The position numbers and the translations under genes were made by a program. The notes under the pieces are model-generated. The model ran no database searches. It saw nothing but the letters and a program-made list of their open reading frames with translations, and was not told the origin of the DNA. From Cupriavidus sp. EM10 (GTDB taxonomy: Bacteria > Pseudomonadota > Gammaproteobacteria > Burkholderiales > Burkholderiaceae), in assembly GCF_018729255.1 (NCBI RefSeq), contig NZ_CP076060.1, forward strand, positions 310,001-374,000: a stretch of 64,000 nt of DNA, read 5' to 3'. Positions 8,711 through 16,362 of this stretch are shown here, piece after piece; positions within the stretch are counted from its first letter, which is position 1; every line of letters begins with the position of its first letter.

Positions 8711-10020
8711 TCAGAGGGCGCCTGCCTTGATCCGGAATCCGTCGGCGTAGGCCTTGGGGTCCTTGGTGGCGTCCCAGGTCACGCCGTCGATCAGCTTGGC
8801 GGTGCGGAAATCGCTCTTGGGCAGCGGCACCTGCGCGGCGGCGGCGGCCTGCTTGAAGACGTCGATGCGGTTCACCTGCCTTGCCACGGCCAGGTAGTCG
8901 GGATGGTCCTTGAGCAGGCCCCAGCGCTTGTGCTGCGTCAGGAACCACATGCCATCGGACAGGAACGGGTAGTTGGCCAGCCCGTCCTGGTAGAACTTCA
9001 TCGAATCGGGGTCGTCCCAGGTCTTGCCCAGGCCGTTGCTGTAGCGGCCCAGCATGCGGTCCAGGATGATGTCCATGTCGGTGTTGACGTAGGACTTGGC
9101 GGCGATGGTCTCGGCTGTCTTGCGCCGGTTCGAGGCCGACGCATCGATGAACTTCGACGCCTCCAGGACGGCCGCCACCATCGCGCGCGCGGTGTTCGGG
9201 TTCTTCTGGACGAAATCCGATGTGGTGCCGAGCACCTTCTCGGGGTGATCCTTCCAGATGGACTGCGTGGTTTCGGCCGTGAAGCCGATCTTGTCGGCGA
9301 TGGCGCGGGCGCCCCACGGTTCGCCCACGCAGAAGCCGTCCATGTTGCCCACGCGCATGTTGGCCACCATCTGCGGCGGCGGCACGGTGATGGCCTTGGC
9401 GTCCTGCATCGGATTGATGCCGTTGGCGGCCAGCCAGGAGTAGAGCCACATCGCGTGCGTGCCGGTGGGAAGGTCTGCGCGAACACGTACTCGCGCTTCT
9501 CGCGCGTCATCAGCGCCTTCAGGCTGGCGCCGTCCTTGACGCCCTTGTCGGCCAGCTTTTGCGACAGCGTGATGGCCTGGCCGTTGTGGTTCAGGTTCAT
9601 CAGCACCGCCATGTCCTTCTTCGGGCCGCCGATGCCCAGCTGCACGCCGTAGATCAGGCCGTAGAGCACGTGCGCGGCATCCAGCTCGCCGTTGACCAGC
9701 TTGTCGCGCACGGCGGCCCACGACGCCTCCTTGGTCGGCGTGATCTTGATGCCGTATTTCTTGTCCAGGCCCAGCGTCGACGCCATCACCACCGATGCGC
9801 AGTCGGTCAGCGGGATGAAGCCGATCTTGACCTCGGCCTTCTCGGGCGCGTCGGAGCCGGCCGCCCAGGCCCCGCTGCGCACCAGCGGATCGACCAGCGT
9901 CATCACGCTGGCCCCGGCGATGGTGGCCAGCGCGCGGCGGCGGCCATGGCTGGCGGGCGCGTGGTCGGCGGCGGCGTGGTCGGCGACGTTGGGCTTGGCA
10001 ATCTTGAGGCGAGAGGGCAT
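8711..10020 (-). CDS. nrtA: Nitrate ABC transporter substrate-binding protein, Tat-exported (NrtA/NasF type; frameshifted in this sequence)
   Basis: Read from ATG at 10020, the first frame gives a twin-arginine-like signal (GRRRALATIAGASVM) and the NrtA/NasS core EVKIGFIPLTDCASVVMAS. It then runs off frame near 9468-9470 at YVFAQTFP. The other frame continues directly with TGTHAMWLYSWLAANGINP, VGEPWGARAI and the NrtA C-terminus to 8711. One extra G in the GGG at 9468-9470 (plus strand) restores a single protein of about 436 residues. Tat export fits a binding protein folded before secretion. Nitrate specificity is inferred from the family and from the ANTAR regulator upstream. The break is most likely a sequencing error (see findings). 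Confidence 0.85.
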
Positions 10021-10038
10021 TGCGATGGCTCCGAGATG

Positions 10039-10102
10039 AAAAAAGGCGTCCTGACCGCAGATCCGGATCCATGGGAAGCCGGAAGGTGCGGTGCAGGACG
10101 CC
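10039..10102 (-). terminator. Intrinsic terminator in the nrtA leader (attenuator)
   Basis: On the minus strand GGCGTCCTG...CACCGCA pairs with TGCGGT...CAGGACGCC across a loop of about 27 bases, followed at once by six T (plus-strand AAAAAA at 10039-10044). It ends 19 bases before the nrtA start codon and lies inside the operon leader, so it would stop transcription before nrtA unless prevented. Confidence 0.85.
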
Positions 10103-10116
10103 GTTGTCCGATGCCG

Positions 10117-10187
10117 CGCGCGCCATCGTTGGCACGCGTGCACACATGTTGTGGCTGCTACTTGTGAACTGCCGGCCGTCGTTGGCC
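10117..10187 (-). promoter_or_regulatory. Two-hairpin ANTAR recognition element in the nrtA leader
   Basis: On the minus strand there are two hexaloop hairpins. P1 (10187-10174) is GGCC-AACGAC-GGCC. P2 (about 10138-10117) is CGTGCC-AACGAU-GGCGCG, extendable by two pairs. Both six-base loops have A at position 1 and G at position 4, which is the ANTAR-protein recognition rule, and the loops are almost identical. Both precede the leader terminator, and an ANTAR gene lies directly upstream. The linker of about 35 bases is longer than in many described elements, which is the main reservation. Confidence 0.75.
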
Positions 10188-10200
10188 TTGTCACCGATAA

Positions 10201-10216
10201 CGCAAGCGCTGTGCCA
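10201..10216 (-). promoter_or_regulatory. Sigma-54 (-24/-12) promoter for the nitrate transporter operon
   Basis: The minus strand reads TGGCACAGCGCTTGCG, with the invariant GG and GC ten bases apart, matching TGGCAC-N5-TTGC exactly. Counting from the -12 C, transcription would start near 10190, four bases before hairpin P1. TGCACC/GGTGCA half-sites recur upstream (around 10226, 10290, 10374 and 10393), and a 9-bp inverted repeat CCGGAGGCG/CGCCTCCGG sits at 10266-10286. The half-sites resemble parts of NtrC sites, but assigning them to NtrC is inference. Confidence 0.8.
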
Positions 10217-10423
10217 TGCTCGTTGCGGTGCACAAGATCGCGCGAGGGTCGTCGCTTTTCACCAGCCGGAGGCGCGGCGCCTCCGGACGGTGCATGCGGG
10301 GGCATCCCGGGCCACCCTGGGTGGCGCGCGGCGACGCCGGAATCGAGCGGGAAGGGGATGCGGCAGCCGGGGTGGTGCAGCGCCAGTCCAGTGCATGCAC
10401 CGGCTGGGGGATGCGCAAAAGCG

Positions 10424-11058
10424 TCAGGCCATCACGTCGATCACGCGCTGGGCGGCTTCCACGAGCTTGATGCCGCGCTCCATCGCCATCGAACGCAGGC
10501 GCTTGTAGGCGTCGTCCTCGGTGATGCCGCGCGACTCCATCAGCAGGCCCTTGGCACGTTCGACGGTCTTGCGCTCGGCCAGCTTGAGCCGGGTGGCGTC
10601 CAGTTCGGCGCGCAGCTGCTGATCGAGTTCGAACCGGGCGTAGGCCACGTCGAGCACGGTCTTGACGCGCTCGGCGCGCAGGCCGTCGACGATATAGGCC
10701 GTGATGCCGGCCGACAGCGCGGCCTTGATGCGCTGGGAGTCGTCGTTGTCTGTGAACAGCACGATCGGGCGCGGCGCGTGCTGGGTGGACACGCAGACAT
10801 GCTCGATGGTGTCGCGGGCTGCCGATTCGGACGCGATGATGACCAGGTCCGGCAGCGTGGCCGCGATCACATCGGGCAGCCGCAGGTCCGCGTCGACCGT
10901 CTGCACCGCCGTGAAGCCGGCCTGCGCCAATCCGGCGCGGATGGTCTCCACATTGAGCGGATCGGCATCGTGCGGGTCGCGCACCAGCAGGATGCTGAGC
11001 GTGCGGGAAGCGGCGGCCGGCGGCGGACTGGCGGAAGGGGCGGGGTGCGGCGGTTCAT
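10424..11058 (-). CDS. nasT: ANTAR-domain antitermination regulator, NasT type (start region probably frameshifted)
   Basis: The protein has a receiver-like domain ([20 protein letters not shown] onward), a coiled-coil linker ([20 protein letters not shown]) and a C-terminal ANTAR domain ([20 protein letters not shown]) that binds RNA hexaloops. The usual phospho-acceptor Asp is replaced: the strand reads [18 protein letters not shown], so phosphorylation at the canonical site is unlikely. No ATG or GTG opens the downstream frame. The ATG at 11058 is out of frame by one base, and one extra G in GGGG at 11042-11045 would join it, giving [24 protein letters not shown] at 11089 is the alternative start. 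The target is probably the nrtA leader just downstream. Confidence 0.82.
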
Positions 11059-11210
11059 GGCGGTCGCTTGGTTGCAGTGCAATATGCAAGATCCGCGCCG
11101 GGTTGCTTCCACTGTATGCCGCCGTACGCCGGGTGTATGCTTTGGCCCTGCCGCGCCCGCCGAATGCACCGGCGCGGCATTCCATCAAAAGAGAAAGCAG
11201 GAGAGTGTGG

Positions 11211-11912
11211 ATGACCGAGTTCGTATTCGCCCCGCAGGCGCCCGTCGGGGTGCCGGTCCGTGGCAGCAGCGCAAGCTTCCCCGTGCGCCGGGTGTATTGC
11301 GTGGGCCGCAACTATGCCGCGCACGCACGTGAAATGGGCTCGGACCCCGACCGCGAACCGCCGTTCTTCTTCTGCAAGCCCTCCGACGCGGTCAGCTACG
11401 TGGCCGACAACACCGAAGGCACCTTCCCGTACCCGCCGGGCACCGGCAACTGCCACTACGAAGTGGAGCTGGTCGTCGCGATCGGCAAGGGCGGCAAGGA
11501 TATCCCCGTGGACCAGGCCGCCAGCCATGTCTACGGCTACGCCATCGGCCTGGACATGACGCGCCGGGACCTGCAGAACGAGTCGAAGAAGACCGGCCGC
11601 CCCTGGGAAACCGGCAAGGCCTTCGACAAGTCGGCGCCGATCGGCCCCATCGTGCCGGTATCGGCCATCGGCCATCCCGAGAAGGGCGAGGTCACGCTGG
11701 CCGTGAACGGCGTGGAAAAGCAGCGCGGCGATTTGTCGGACCTGATCTGGTCGGTGCCCGAAATGGTGTCGTACCTGTCGAAGCTGTTCGAACTGCAGCC
11801 GGGCGACCTGATCTACAGCGGTACGCCCGAAGGCGTGGGCCCGGTGGTCAAGGGCGACGTCATGCAATGCCGCGTGGCCGGCGTGGGCGACCTGACCGTC
11901 AAGGTGGTCTGA
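11211..11912 (+). CDS. Fumarylacetoacetate/fumarylpyruvate hydrolase family protein
   Basis: Hydrolase of the C-C bond of a fumaryl diketo acid, releasing fumarate. The 233-residue length is that of the short fumarylpyruvate hydrolases (NagK-like) rather than the roughly 420-residue tyrosine-pathway enzyme. Metal ligands are visible in [13 protein letters not shown] (E-x-E) near residue 85 and [14 protein letters not shown] near 115. [15 protein letters not shown] near 205 is the family signature. The ATG at 11211 follows AGGAGAG. The stop is three bases before the isomerase gene, so the pair probably acts on one ring-cleavage product, maleylpyruvate or maleylacetoacetate. No ring dioxygenase is in the window. 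Confidence 0.9.
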   Translation: MTEFVFAPQAPVGVPVRGSSASFPVRRVYCVGRNYAAHAREMGSDPDREPPFFFCKPSDAVSYVADNTEGTFPYPPGTGNCHYEVELVVAIGKGGKDIPVDQAASHVYGYAIGLDMTRRDLQNESKKTGRPWETGKAFDKSAPIGPIVPVSAIGHPEKGEVTLAVNGVEKQRGDLSDLIWSVPEMVSYLSKLFELQPGDLIYSGTPEGVGPVVKGDVMQCRVAGVGDLTVKVV

Positions 11913-11915
11913 CGC

Positions 11916-12563
11916 ATGCTCGAGCTCCACAGCTACTTCCGCAGCTCGGCCTCGTTCCGCGTACGTATCGCCCTGAACCTCAAGGGCCTGCCCTACGACT
12001 ACAAGGGCGTGCATCTGCTGAAGGAAGGCGGCATGCAGCTGAAGCCCGAGTACCGCGCGCTGAACGCCGACGGCGTGGTGCCGACGCTGGTGGTCGATGG
12101 CCGCCCGCTGATCCAGTCGATGGCCATCATCGAATACCTCGATGAAACCCATCCCGAGCCGGCGCTGCTGCCGAAGGACCCGTTCGACCGCGCCGTGGTA
12201 CGCGGCCTGGCCCAGGAAATCGCCTGCGAAATCCATCCGCTGAACAACCTGCGCGTGCTGAAGTACCTGAAACACGAGCTGAAGGTGTCCGAGGAAGCCA
12301 AGGACGCCTGGTACCGGCACTGGATCGAGCAGGGGTTTGCATCGCTGGAGGTGAACCTGCGCCAACTGGGCCACGTGGGCCGCTACGCGTTTGGCGACAC
12401 GCCGACGCTGGTGGAGCTGTGCCTGGTGCCGCAGGTTTTCAACTCCCAGCGCTTCAACGTGGACCTGACCCCGTTCCCGACCATCGCGCAGATCCACGCG
12501 AACTGCATGGAACTGGACGCGTTTCAGAAGGCGGCACCGGGGGTGCAGCCGGATAGCGAGTAG
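11916..12563 (+). CDS. maiA: Maleylacetoacetate/maleylpyruvate isomerase (zeta-class glutathione transferase)
   Basis: Glutathione-dependent cis-trans isomerase in tyrosine, homogentisate or gentisate breakdown. The 215-residue protein has the zeta-class N-terminal motif YFRSSASFRVRIALNLKG with the SSxxS active site. The GSH-binding DGVVPTLVVDGRPLIQSMAI segment is near residue 50, and the C-terminal helical domain includes VGRYAFGDTPTLVELCLVPQ. It overlaps the same operon as the fumaryl hydrolase (three-base gap) and performs the step just before it. Whether the substrate is maleylacetoacetate or maleylpyruvate cannot be decided from sequence alone. Confidence 0.9.
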   Translation: MLELHSYFRSSASFRVRIALNLKGLPYDYKGVHLLKEGGMQLKPEYRALNADGVVPTLVVDGRPLIQSMAIIEYLDETHPEPALLPKDPFDRAVVRGLAQEIACEIHPLNNLRVLKYLKHELKVSEEAKDAWYRHWIEQGFASLEVNLRQLGHVGRYAFGDTPTLVELCLVPQVFNSQRFNVDLTPFPTIAQIHANCMELDAFQKAAPGVQPDSE

Positions 12564-12606
12564 GCGTTTCGCCAGTTCGGATTAATCCGAATCAGCAGGA
12601 CCAAGG

Positions 12607-12638
12607 AGCCCGGCAGTGATGCCGGGCTTTTTCTTTTT
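12607..12638 (+). terminator. Intrinsic terminator after the isomerase gene
   Basis: Perfect 9-bp stem AGCCCGGCA / TGCCGGGCT with a GTGA loop, followed by TTTTCTTTTTC. It ends the two-gene hydrolase-isomerase operon. Confidence 0.92.
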
Positions 12639-12789
12639 CAGGTCTGATGCAACTGCACCAGTTTGCGACAAAGGCAGGACTTTCGACTTCGGCTTGGCTA
12701 AGCTTTGCAGACTTGGTTGATAACAATTCTCGTTTGCGTCGTACGGAGCCGTACGATGTGGTTTCGATGTTTGCCATTGCCAGGGAGAC

Positions 12790-13080
12790 ATGACAAGCGA
12801 CCCATTCTCAGCCGTCTATGGTGTCTACACCGGCGTGGTGTTTGGCTTTCTCGCGCCGCGCTATATGTTGATCAGGTACCTGCGTGAGGATCGTTACGCC
12901 GCTGCGGCGTATGCGGCGATGGGGATGTACGTAGCCAATGTGGCGATATCCATTCTGGGTTTTCAACACGAATGGAAACTCGCTCTCGCCATGGCGTTTT
13001 CGGGGCCCTTGTTGGCACTCTGGATCTCGCTGCTTGCCTGTGGCCTTGATCGCGGTAAGGCGGGTTACGGGGGCGGCTAG
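12790..13080 (+). CDS. Small three-helix membrane protein of unknown function, first of a tandem pair
   Basis: I do not recognise a family. The ATG at 12790 follows AGGGAGAC, a good ribosome site, and gives 96 residues. Three hydrophobic stretches are visible (about residues 10-27, 38-56 and 64-82). They are separated by a basic loop after FLAPRYMLIRYL and end in GPLLALWISLLACGLDRGK. The next gene is a diverged copy. The upstream stretch 12640-12789 is less GC-rich than the neighbours. Nothing indicates a substrate or partner. Confidence 0.65.
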   Translation: MTSDPFSAVYGVYTGVVFGFLAPRYMLIRYLREDRYAAAAYAAMGMYVANVAISILGFQHEWKLALAMAFSGPLLALWISLLACGLDRGKAGYGGG

Positions 13081-13118
13081 TGCCGCGCTAAGTGCCCTCG
13101 GTCTTGACTGGAGAAAAC

Positions 13119-13403
13119 ATGGAGCCGGAAACAGTTGGCCGTATCTTTACGTCATACACGGTAACCGTATTCTTCTTCCTACTTCCGCGTTTTGTCCTGA
13201 TAGAAGGGCTTGCGAAGCAACGCTATGCATTCATTGCGTTTGCGATACTGGGCATTTTCCTGGTGAATATCGTTGTGGCGGCGATTTTGTTCCGCCATGG
13301 CCGGATACCGGCGTTTTACATAGCCATGGTCGGGCCCTTAATGTCGCTCTGGGTGTCGCTTTTGTCCTGTGAGTTCGACACACGCAAAGATAAGCCGACG
13401 TAG
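13119..13403 (+). CDS. Small three-helix membrane protein of unknown function, second of a tandem pair
   Basis: The ATG at 13119 follows GGAGAAAAC, giving 94 residues. It aligns without gaps over most of its length with the preceding protein: FFLLPRFVLIEGL against FLAPRYMLIRYL, an RYAFIAFAILGIFLVN against RYAAAAYAAMGMYVAN, and GPLMSLWVSLLSCEFDTRK against GPLLALWISLLACGLDRGK. The two genes are 38 bases apart in the same direction and probably arose by tandem duplication. Function is unknown. Confidence 0.68.
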   Translation: MEPETVGRIFTSYTVTVFFFLLPRFVLIEGLAKQRYAFIAFAILGIFLVNIVVAAILFRHGRIPAFYIAMVGPLMSLWVSLLSCEFDTRKDKPT

Positions 13404-13430
13404 AGAAAGCACGAAGGAACGCGCCAAAGC

Positions 13431-13457
13431 AAAGGCCTCGCAAATGCGGGGCCTTTG
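13431..13457. terminator. Bidirectional terminator between the small membrane gene and ftsY
   Basis: Stem AAAGGCC-t-CGC / GCG-g-GGCCTTT with an AAAT loop, between two convergent genes, with short T tracts on both strands. Confidence 0.75.
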
Positions 13458-13477
13458 TTCGTGCGCTACGCAGGGAA

Positions 13478-14746
13478 TCACCCCAGCAACGCTTCCGCAA
13501 ACTCCTCGGCCTTGAACGGCTGCAGGTCTTCCACCTTTTCGCCCACGCCGATGAAGTACACCGGTACCGGGCGCTGGCGGGCGATGGCGGCCAGGATGCC
13601 GCCCTTGGCCGTGCCATCGAGCTTGGTCACGATCAGGCCGGTCAGGCCCAGGGCGTCGTCGAACGCGCGGGTTTGCGACAGGGCGTTCTGGCCCGTGTTG
13701 GCGTCGATCACCAGCAGGCATTCGTGCGGGGCCGTGGGCATGGCCTTGCCGATCACGCGCTTGACCTTCTTGAGCTCTTCCATCAGGTGCAGCTGCGTGG
13801 GCAGGCGGCCGGCTGTGTCGGCCATCACGATGTCGATCTTGCGCGCGCGCGCGGCGTTCACGGCGTCGAAGATCACGGCGGCCGGGTCGCCGCTTTCCTG
13901 GGCGACTACCGTCACGTTGTTGCGCTCGCCCCAGATCGTCAGCTGTTCGCGTGCGGCGGCCCGGAAGGTGTCGCCAGCGGCCAGCAGCACCGACTGGTGG
14001 TAACTCTGGAAATGCTTGCAGAGCTTGCCGATGCTGGTGGTCTTGCCCGCGCCGTTGACGCCGGCGATCATCATCACCAGCGGCTGCTCGCGGCCCAGTT
14101 CCATGGTCTTTTCCAGCGGCTTGAGCAACTGGACCAGCAGGTCCTTCAGCGCCGCCTTGACGCCCTCGGCCGTCTCGATGCGGTCGCTCTTCACGCGGCG
14201 GCGCAGTTCGCCCAGCAGGTATTCGGTGGCCTCCACGCCGGCGTCGGACATCAGCAGCGCGGTTTCCAGTTCCTCGAACAGGGCTTCGTCGACCTTCACC
14301 CCGACGAACAGCACGCCGATGTTGCGGCTGGTCTTCGACAGGCCGGCCTTCAGGCGCGACATCCAGCCGCGCTTGGCCTCGGCCGTCTGCGCGGGCGGCG
14401 GCACCAGTTCCAGTTCCTCGACCACCGGAGGTTCGTAGGCGACCGGGGCGGGCGGGGCGGGGGCACCTGGGCCGGCACAGGGACGGGCACCGGGATGGGG
14501 CAGGGGCAGGGCGGGGGCCGGCGCGGGAATTGGAGCAGGCGATGGCGCTGGCGTTGGCGCCGGGACGGGAACCGGCACCGGTACGGGCACGGGCACCGGA
14601 ACAGGGACCGTAACGGGTGCCGGCGCCGGGGTCGGAGCGGGCGCGGGGGCCGGCGCGGGCCCGGGTGCGGGCGAAGGCGCGGCAACCGGCGGTTCGACGG
14701 GCGCGGGAGCCGGCTCGGCCTTGCGCTTCTTCCAGAAACTAAACAT
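13478..14746 (-). CDS. ftsY: Signal recognition particle receptor FtsY
   Basis: FtsY is the SRP receptor GTPase that docks ribosomes making membrane proteins. The ATG at 14746 gives 422 residues: a short basic start (MFSFWKKRKAEPAPAP), a Pro/Ala/Val-rich linker (about residues 10-100), the helical N domain, and the NG GTPase with [18 protein letters not shown] (G1), DTAGR (G3), TKLDGTAKGG (G4) and the closing GVGEKVEDLQPF. The usual acidic A domain is replaced by the neutral Pro/Val-rich stretch. It is divergent from the M16 peptidase genes, an arrangement common in this group. Confidence 0.95.
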   Translation of the reverse strand: MFSFWKKRKAEPAPAPVEPPVAAPSPAPGPAPAPAPAPTPAPAPVTVPVPVPVPVPVPVPVPAPTPAPSPAPIPAPAPALPLPHPGARPCAGPGAPAPPAPVAYEPPVVEELELVPPPAQTAEAKRGWMSRLKAGLSKTSRNIGVLFVGVKVDEALFEELETALLMSDAGVEATEYLLGELRRRVKSDRIETAEGVKAALKDLLVQLLKPLEKTMELGREQPLVMMIAGVNGAGKTTSIGKLCKHFQSYHQSVLLAAGDTFRAAAREQLTIWGERNNVTVVAQESGDPAAVIFDAVNAARARKIDIVMADTAGRLPTQLHLMEELKKVKRVIGKAMPTAPHECLLVIDANTGQNALSQTRAFDDALGLTGLIVTKLDGTAKGGILAAIARQRPVPVYFIGVGEKVEDLQPFKAEEFAEALLG

Positions 14747-14806
14747 TGGGAAAGGGGTCAATACCCCGGTAGAATCAATCGCCAAAATTCTAGCAGACGG
14801 GGTCGC

Positions 14807-16340
14807 ATGAACCATTGCGCTGACTTGTCCGGATCGGGCGCTGCCCGCATCGTATCGCCGTCCACGGGCGCCGCCAGATTCTCGCGGCGCCTGCTTTCCA
14901 CCCTGATCGTCGCCTCGCTGGCCGGCCCGCTGGCGGGCACCGCCTGGGCGCAGCCCAAGGGGGAGGCCTCCCGGGCCACCACGCCGCAGGGGCCGCCCTC
15001 GGGCATGGCCACGGCCGGCCAGGTGGGGCAGCCGGAGGCCGGCACCACGGAATTCCGCCTGTCCAACGGCATGCGCGTGATCGTCAAGGAAGACCATCGC
15101 GCGCCCACGGTGGCGCACCAGATCTACTACCGGGCCGGCGGCAGCGACGAAGTCAGCGGTACCACGGGCGTGGCCCACATGCTCGAACACATGATGTTCA
15201 AGGGCACCCCCAAGGTGCCGATCGGCGAGTTCTCGCGCCAGATTGCCCTGCTGGGCGGGCGCGAGAATGCCCTGACCAACCGCGACTTCACGCTCTACTA
15301 CCAGCAGATCGCCAAGCAGTACCTGCCCAGGATGATGGAGCTGGAGGCCGACCGCATGGCCAACCTCATCATCAAGAAGGAAGAGTTCGACCGCGAAATG
15401 AAGGTGGTGATGGAAGAGCGCCGCCTGCGGACCGACGATTCCCGCGCGGCAAGGTCTACGAGCAGTTGCTGGCCACCGTCTACACGGCCATGCCGTACCG
15501 GCATCCGGTGATCGGCTGGATGGACGACCTGGTCAACATGCGCGTGGAAGACGTGCAGGACTGGTACAAGAGCTGGTATGTGCCGAACAACGCGCTGCTG
15601 GTGGTGACCGGCGACGTCAAGGCCGCCGAGGTGCGGGCGATGGCCGAGCGCTACTACGGCAAGCTCAAGCCGCGCGCGCTGCCGCTGCGCAAGACGCAGC
15701 TCGAGGCGCCGCAGCAGGGCATCAAGCGGATATGGGTCAAGGCTCCGGCCGAGAACCCGTACATCGTGCTGGCCTACAAGGTGCCGCGCCTGCATGACGT
15801 CGAAAAGGATGTCGATCCGTACGCGCTGGAGGTGCTGTCCGCCGTGCTCAACGGCTACGACAACGCCCGCCTGACGCGCGAACTGGTGCGCGAGCAGCGG
15901 CTGGCCGACGACGTGAACGTGGGCTACGACAGCATCAACCGCAACGAGTCGCTCTTCGTGCTCGATGGCACGCCGGCCAGCGGCCACACCACCGAGGAAA
16001 TCGAGAAGGCCCTGCGCGAGGAACTGCAGCGCATCGCGAAGAACGGGGTGTCCGAGGAAGAGCTCAAGCGCGTCAAGGCGCAGGTGGTGGCCGGGCAGAT
16101 CTACAAGCGCGATTCGGTGTTCGGGCAGGGCATGGAGATCGGCGTGGCCGAGATCTCGAACATCTCGTGGCGCCAGATCGACCGCATGCTCGACAAGATC
16201 AAGGAAGTCACGCCCGCCCAGGTGCAGGCCGTTGCCGCTAGGTACTTCAGCGATGACAACCTGACCGTGGCCACGCTGCTGCCGCAGCCGATCGACCCCA
16301 ACAAGCCCAAGACCGCAGCCCCGAAGGCCTGCGCCACTGA
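14807..16340 (+). CDS. M16 zinc peptidase, catalytic member of a pair (two frameshifts in this sequence)
   Basis: The exported N-terminus (LLSTLIVASLAGPLAGTAWA) is followed by the M16 fold with the inverted zinc site HMLEH near residue 125 and the distal Glu region EEFDREMKVVMEERR. The frame breaks at CCC 15441-15443; one more C gives TDDSPRGKVYEQLLATVY and continuity. At the end, one more G at 16326-16327 gives the natural terminus APKGLRH and TGA at 16338-16340; without it the frame runs into the next gene. Corrected length is about 511 residues. Family members work as periplasmic heterodimers with a non-catalytic partner, here the next gene. Confidence 0.85.
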
Positions 16341-16362
16341 GGACAGAGTCCAAGGAGAAACA

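Noticed and set aside
10266..10286. Strong CCGGAGGCG/CGCCTCCGG hairpin as a terminator of nasT
   Set aside because: It has no T run on either strand, so it may be an attenuating hairpin or a protein site, but I do not call it a terminator.
14400..14700. Repeated CCGGGAC/GGCACCG-type units that could suggest a CRISPR or tandem-repeat array
   Set aside because: They are in frame within ftsY and encode the Pro/Val/Ala linker. There are no spacers and no cas genes.
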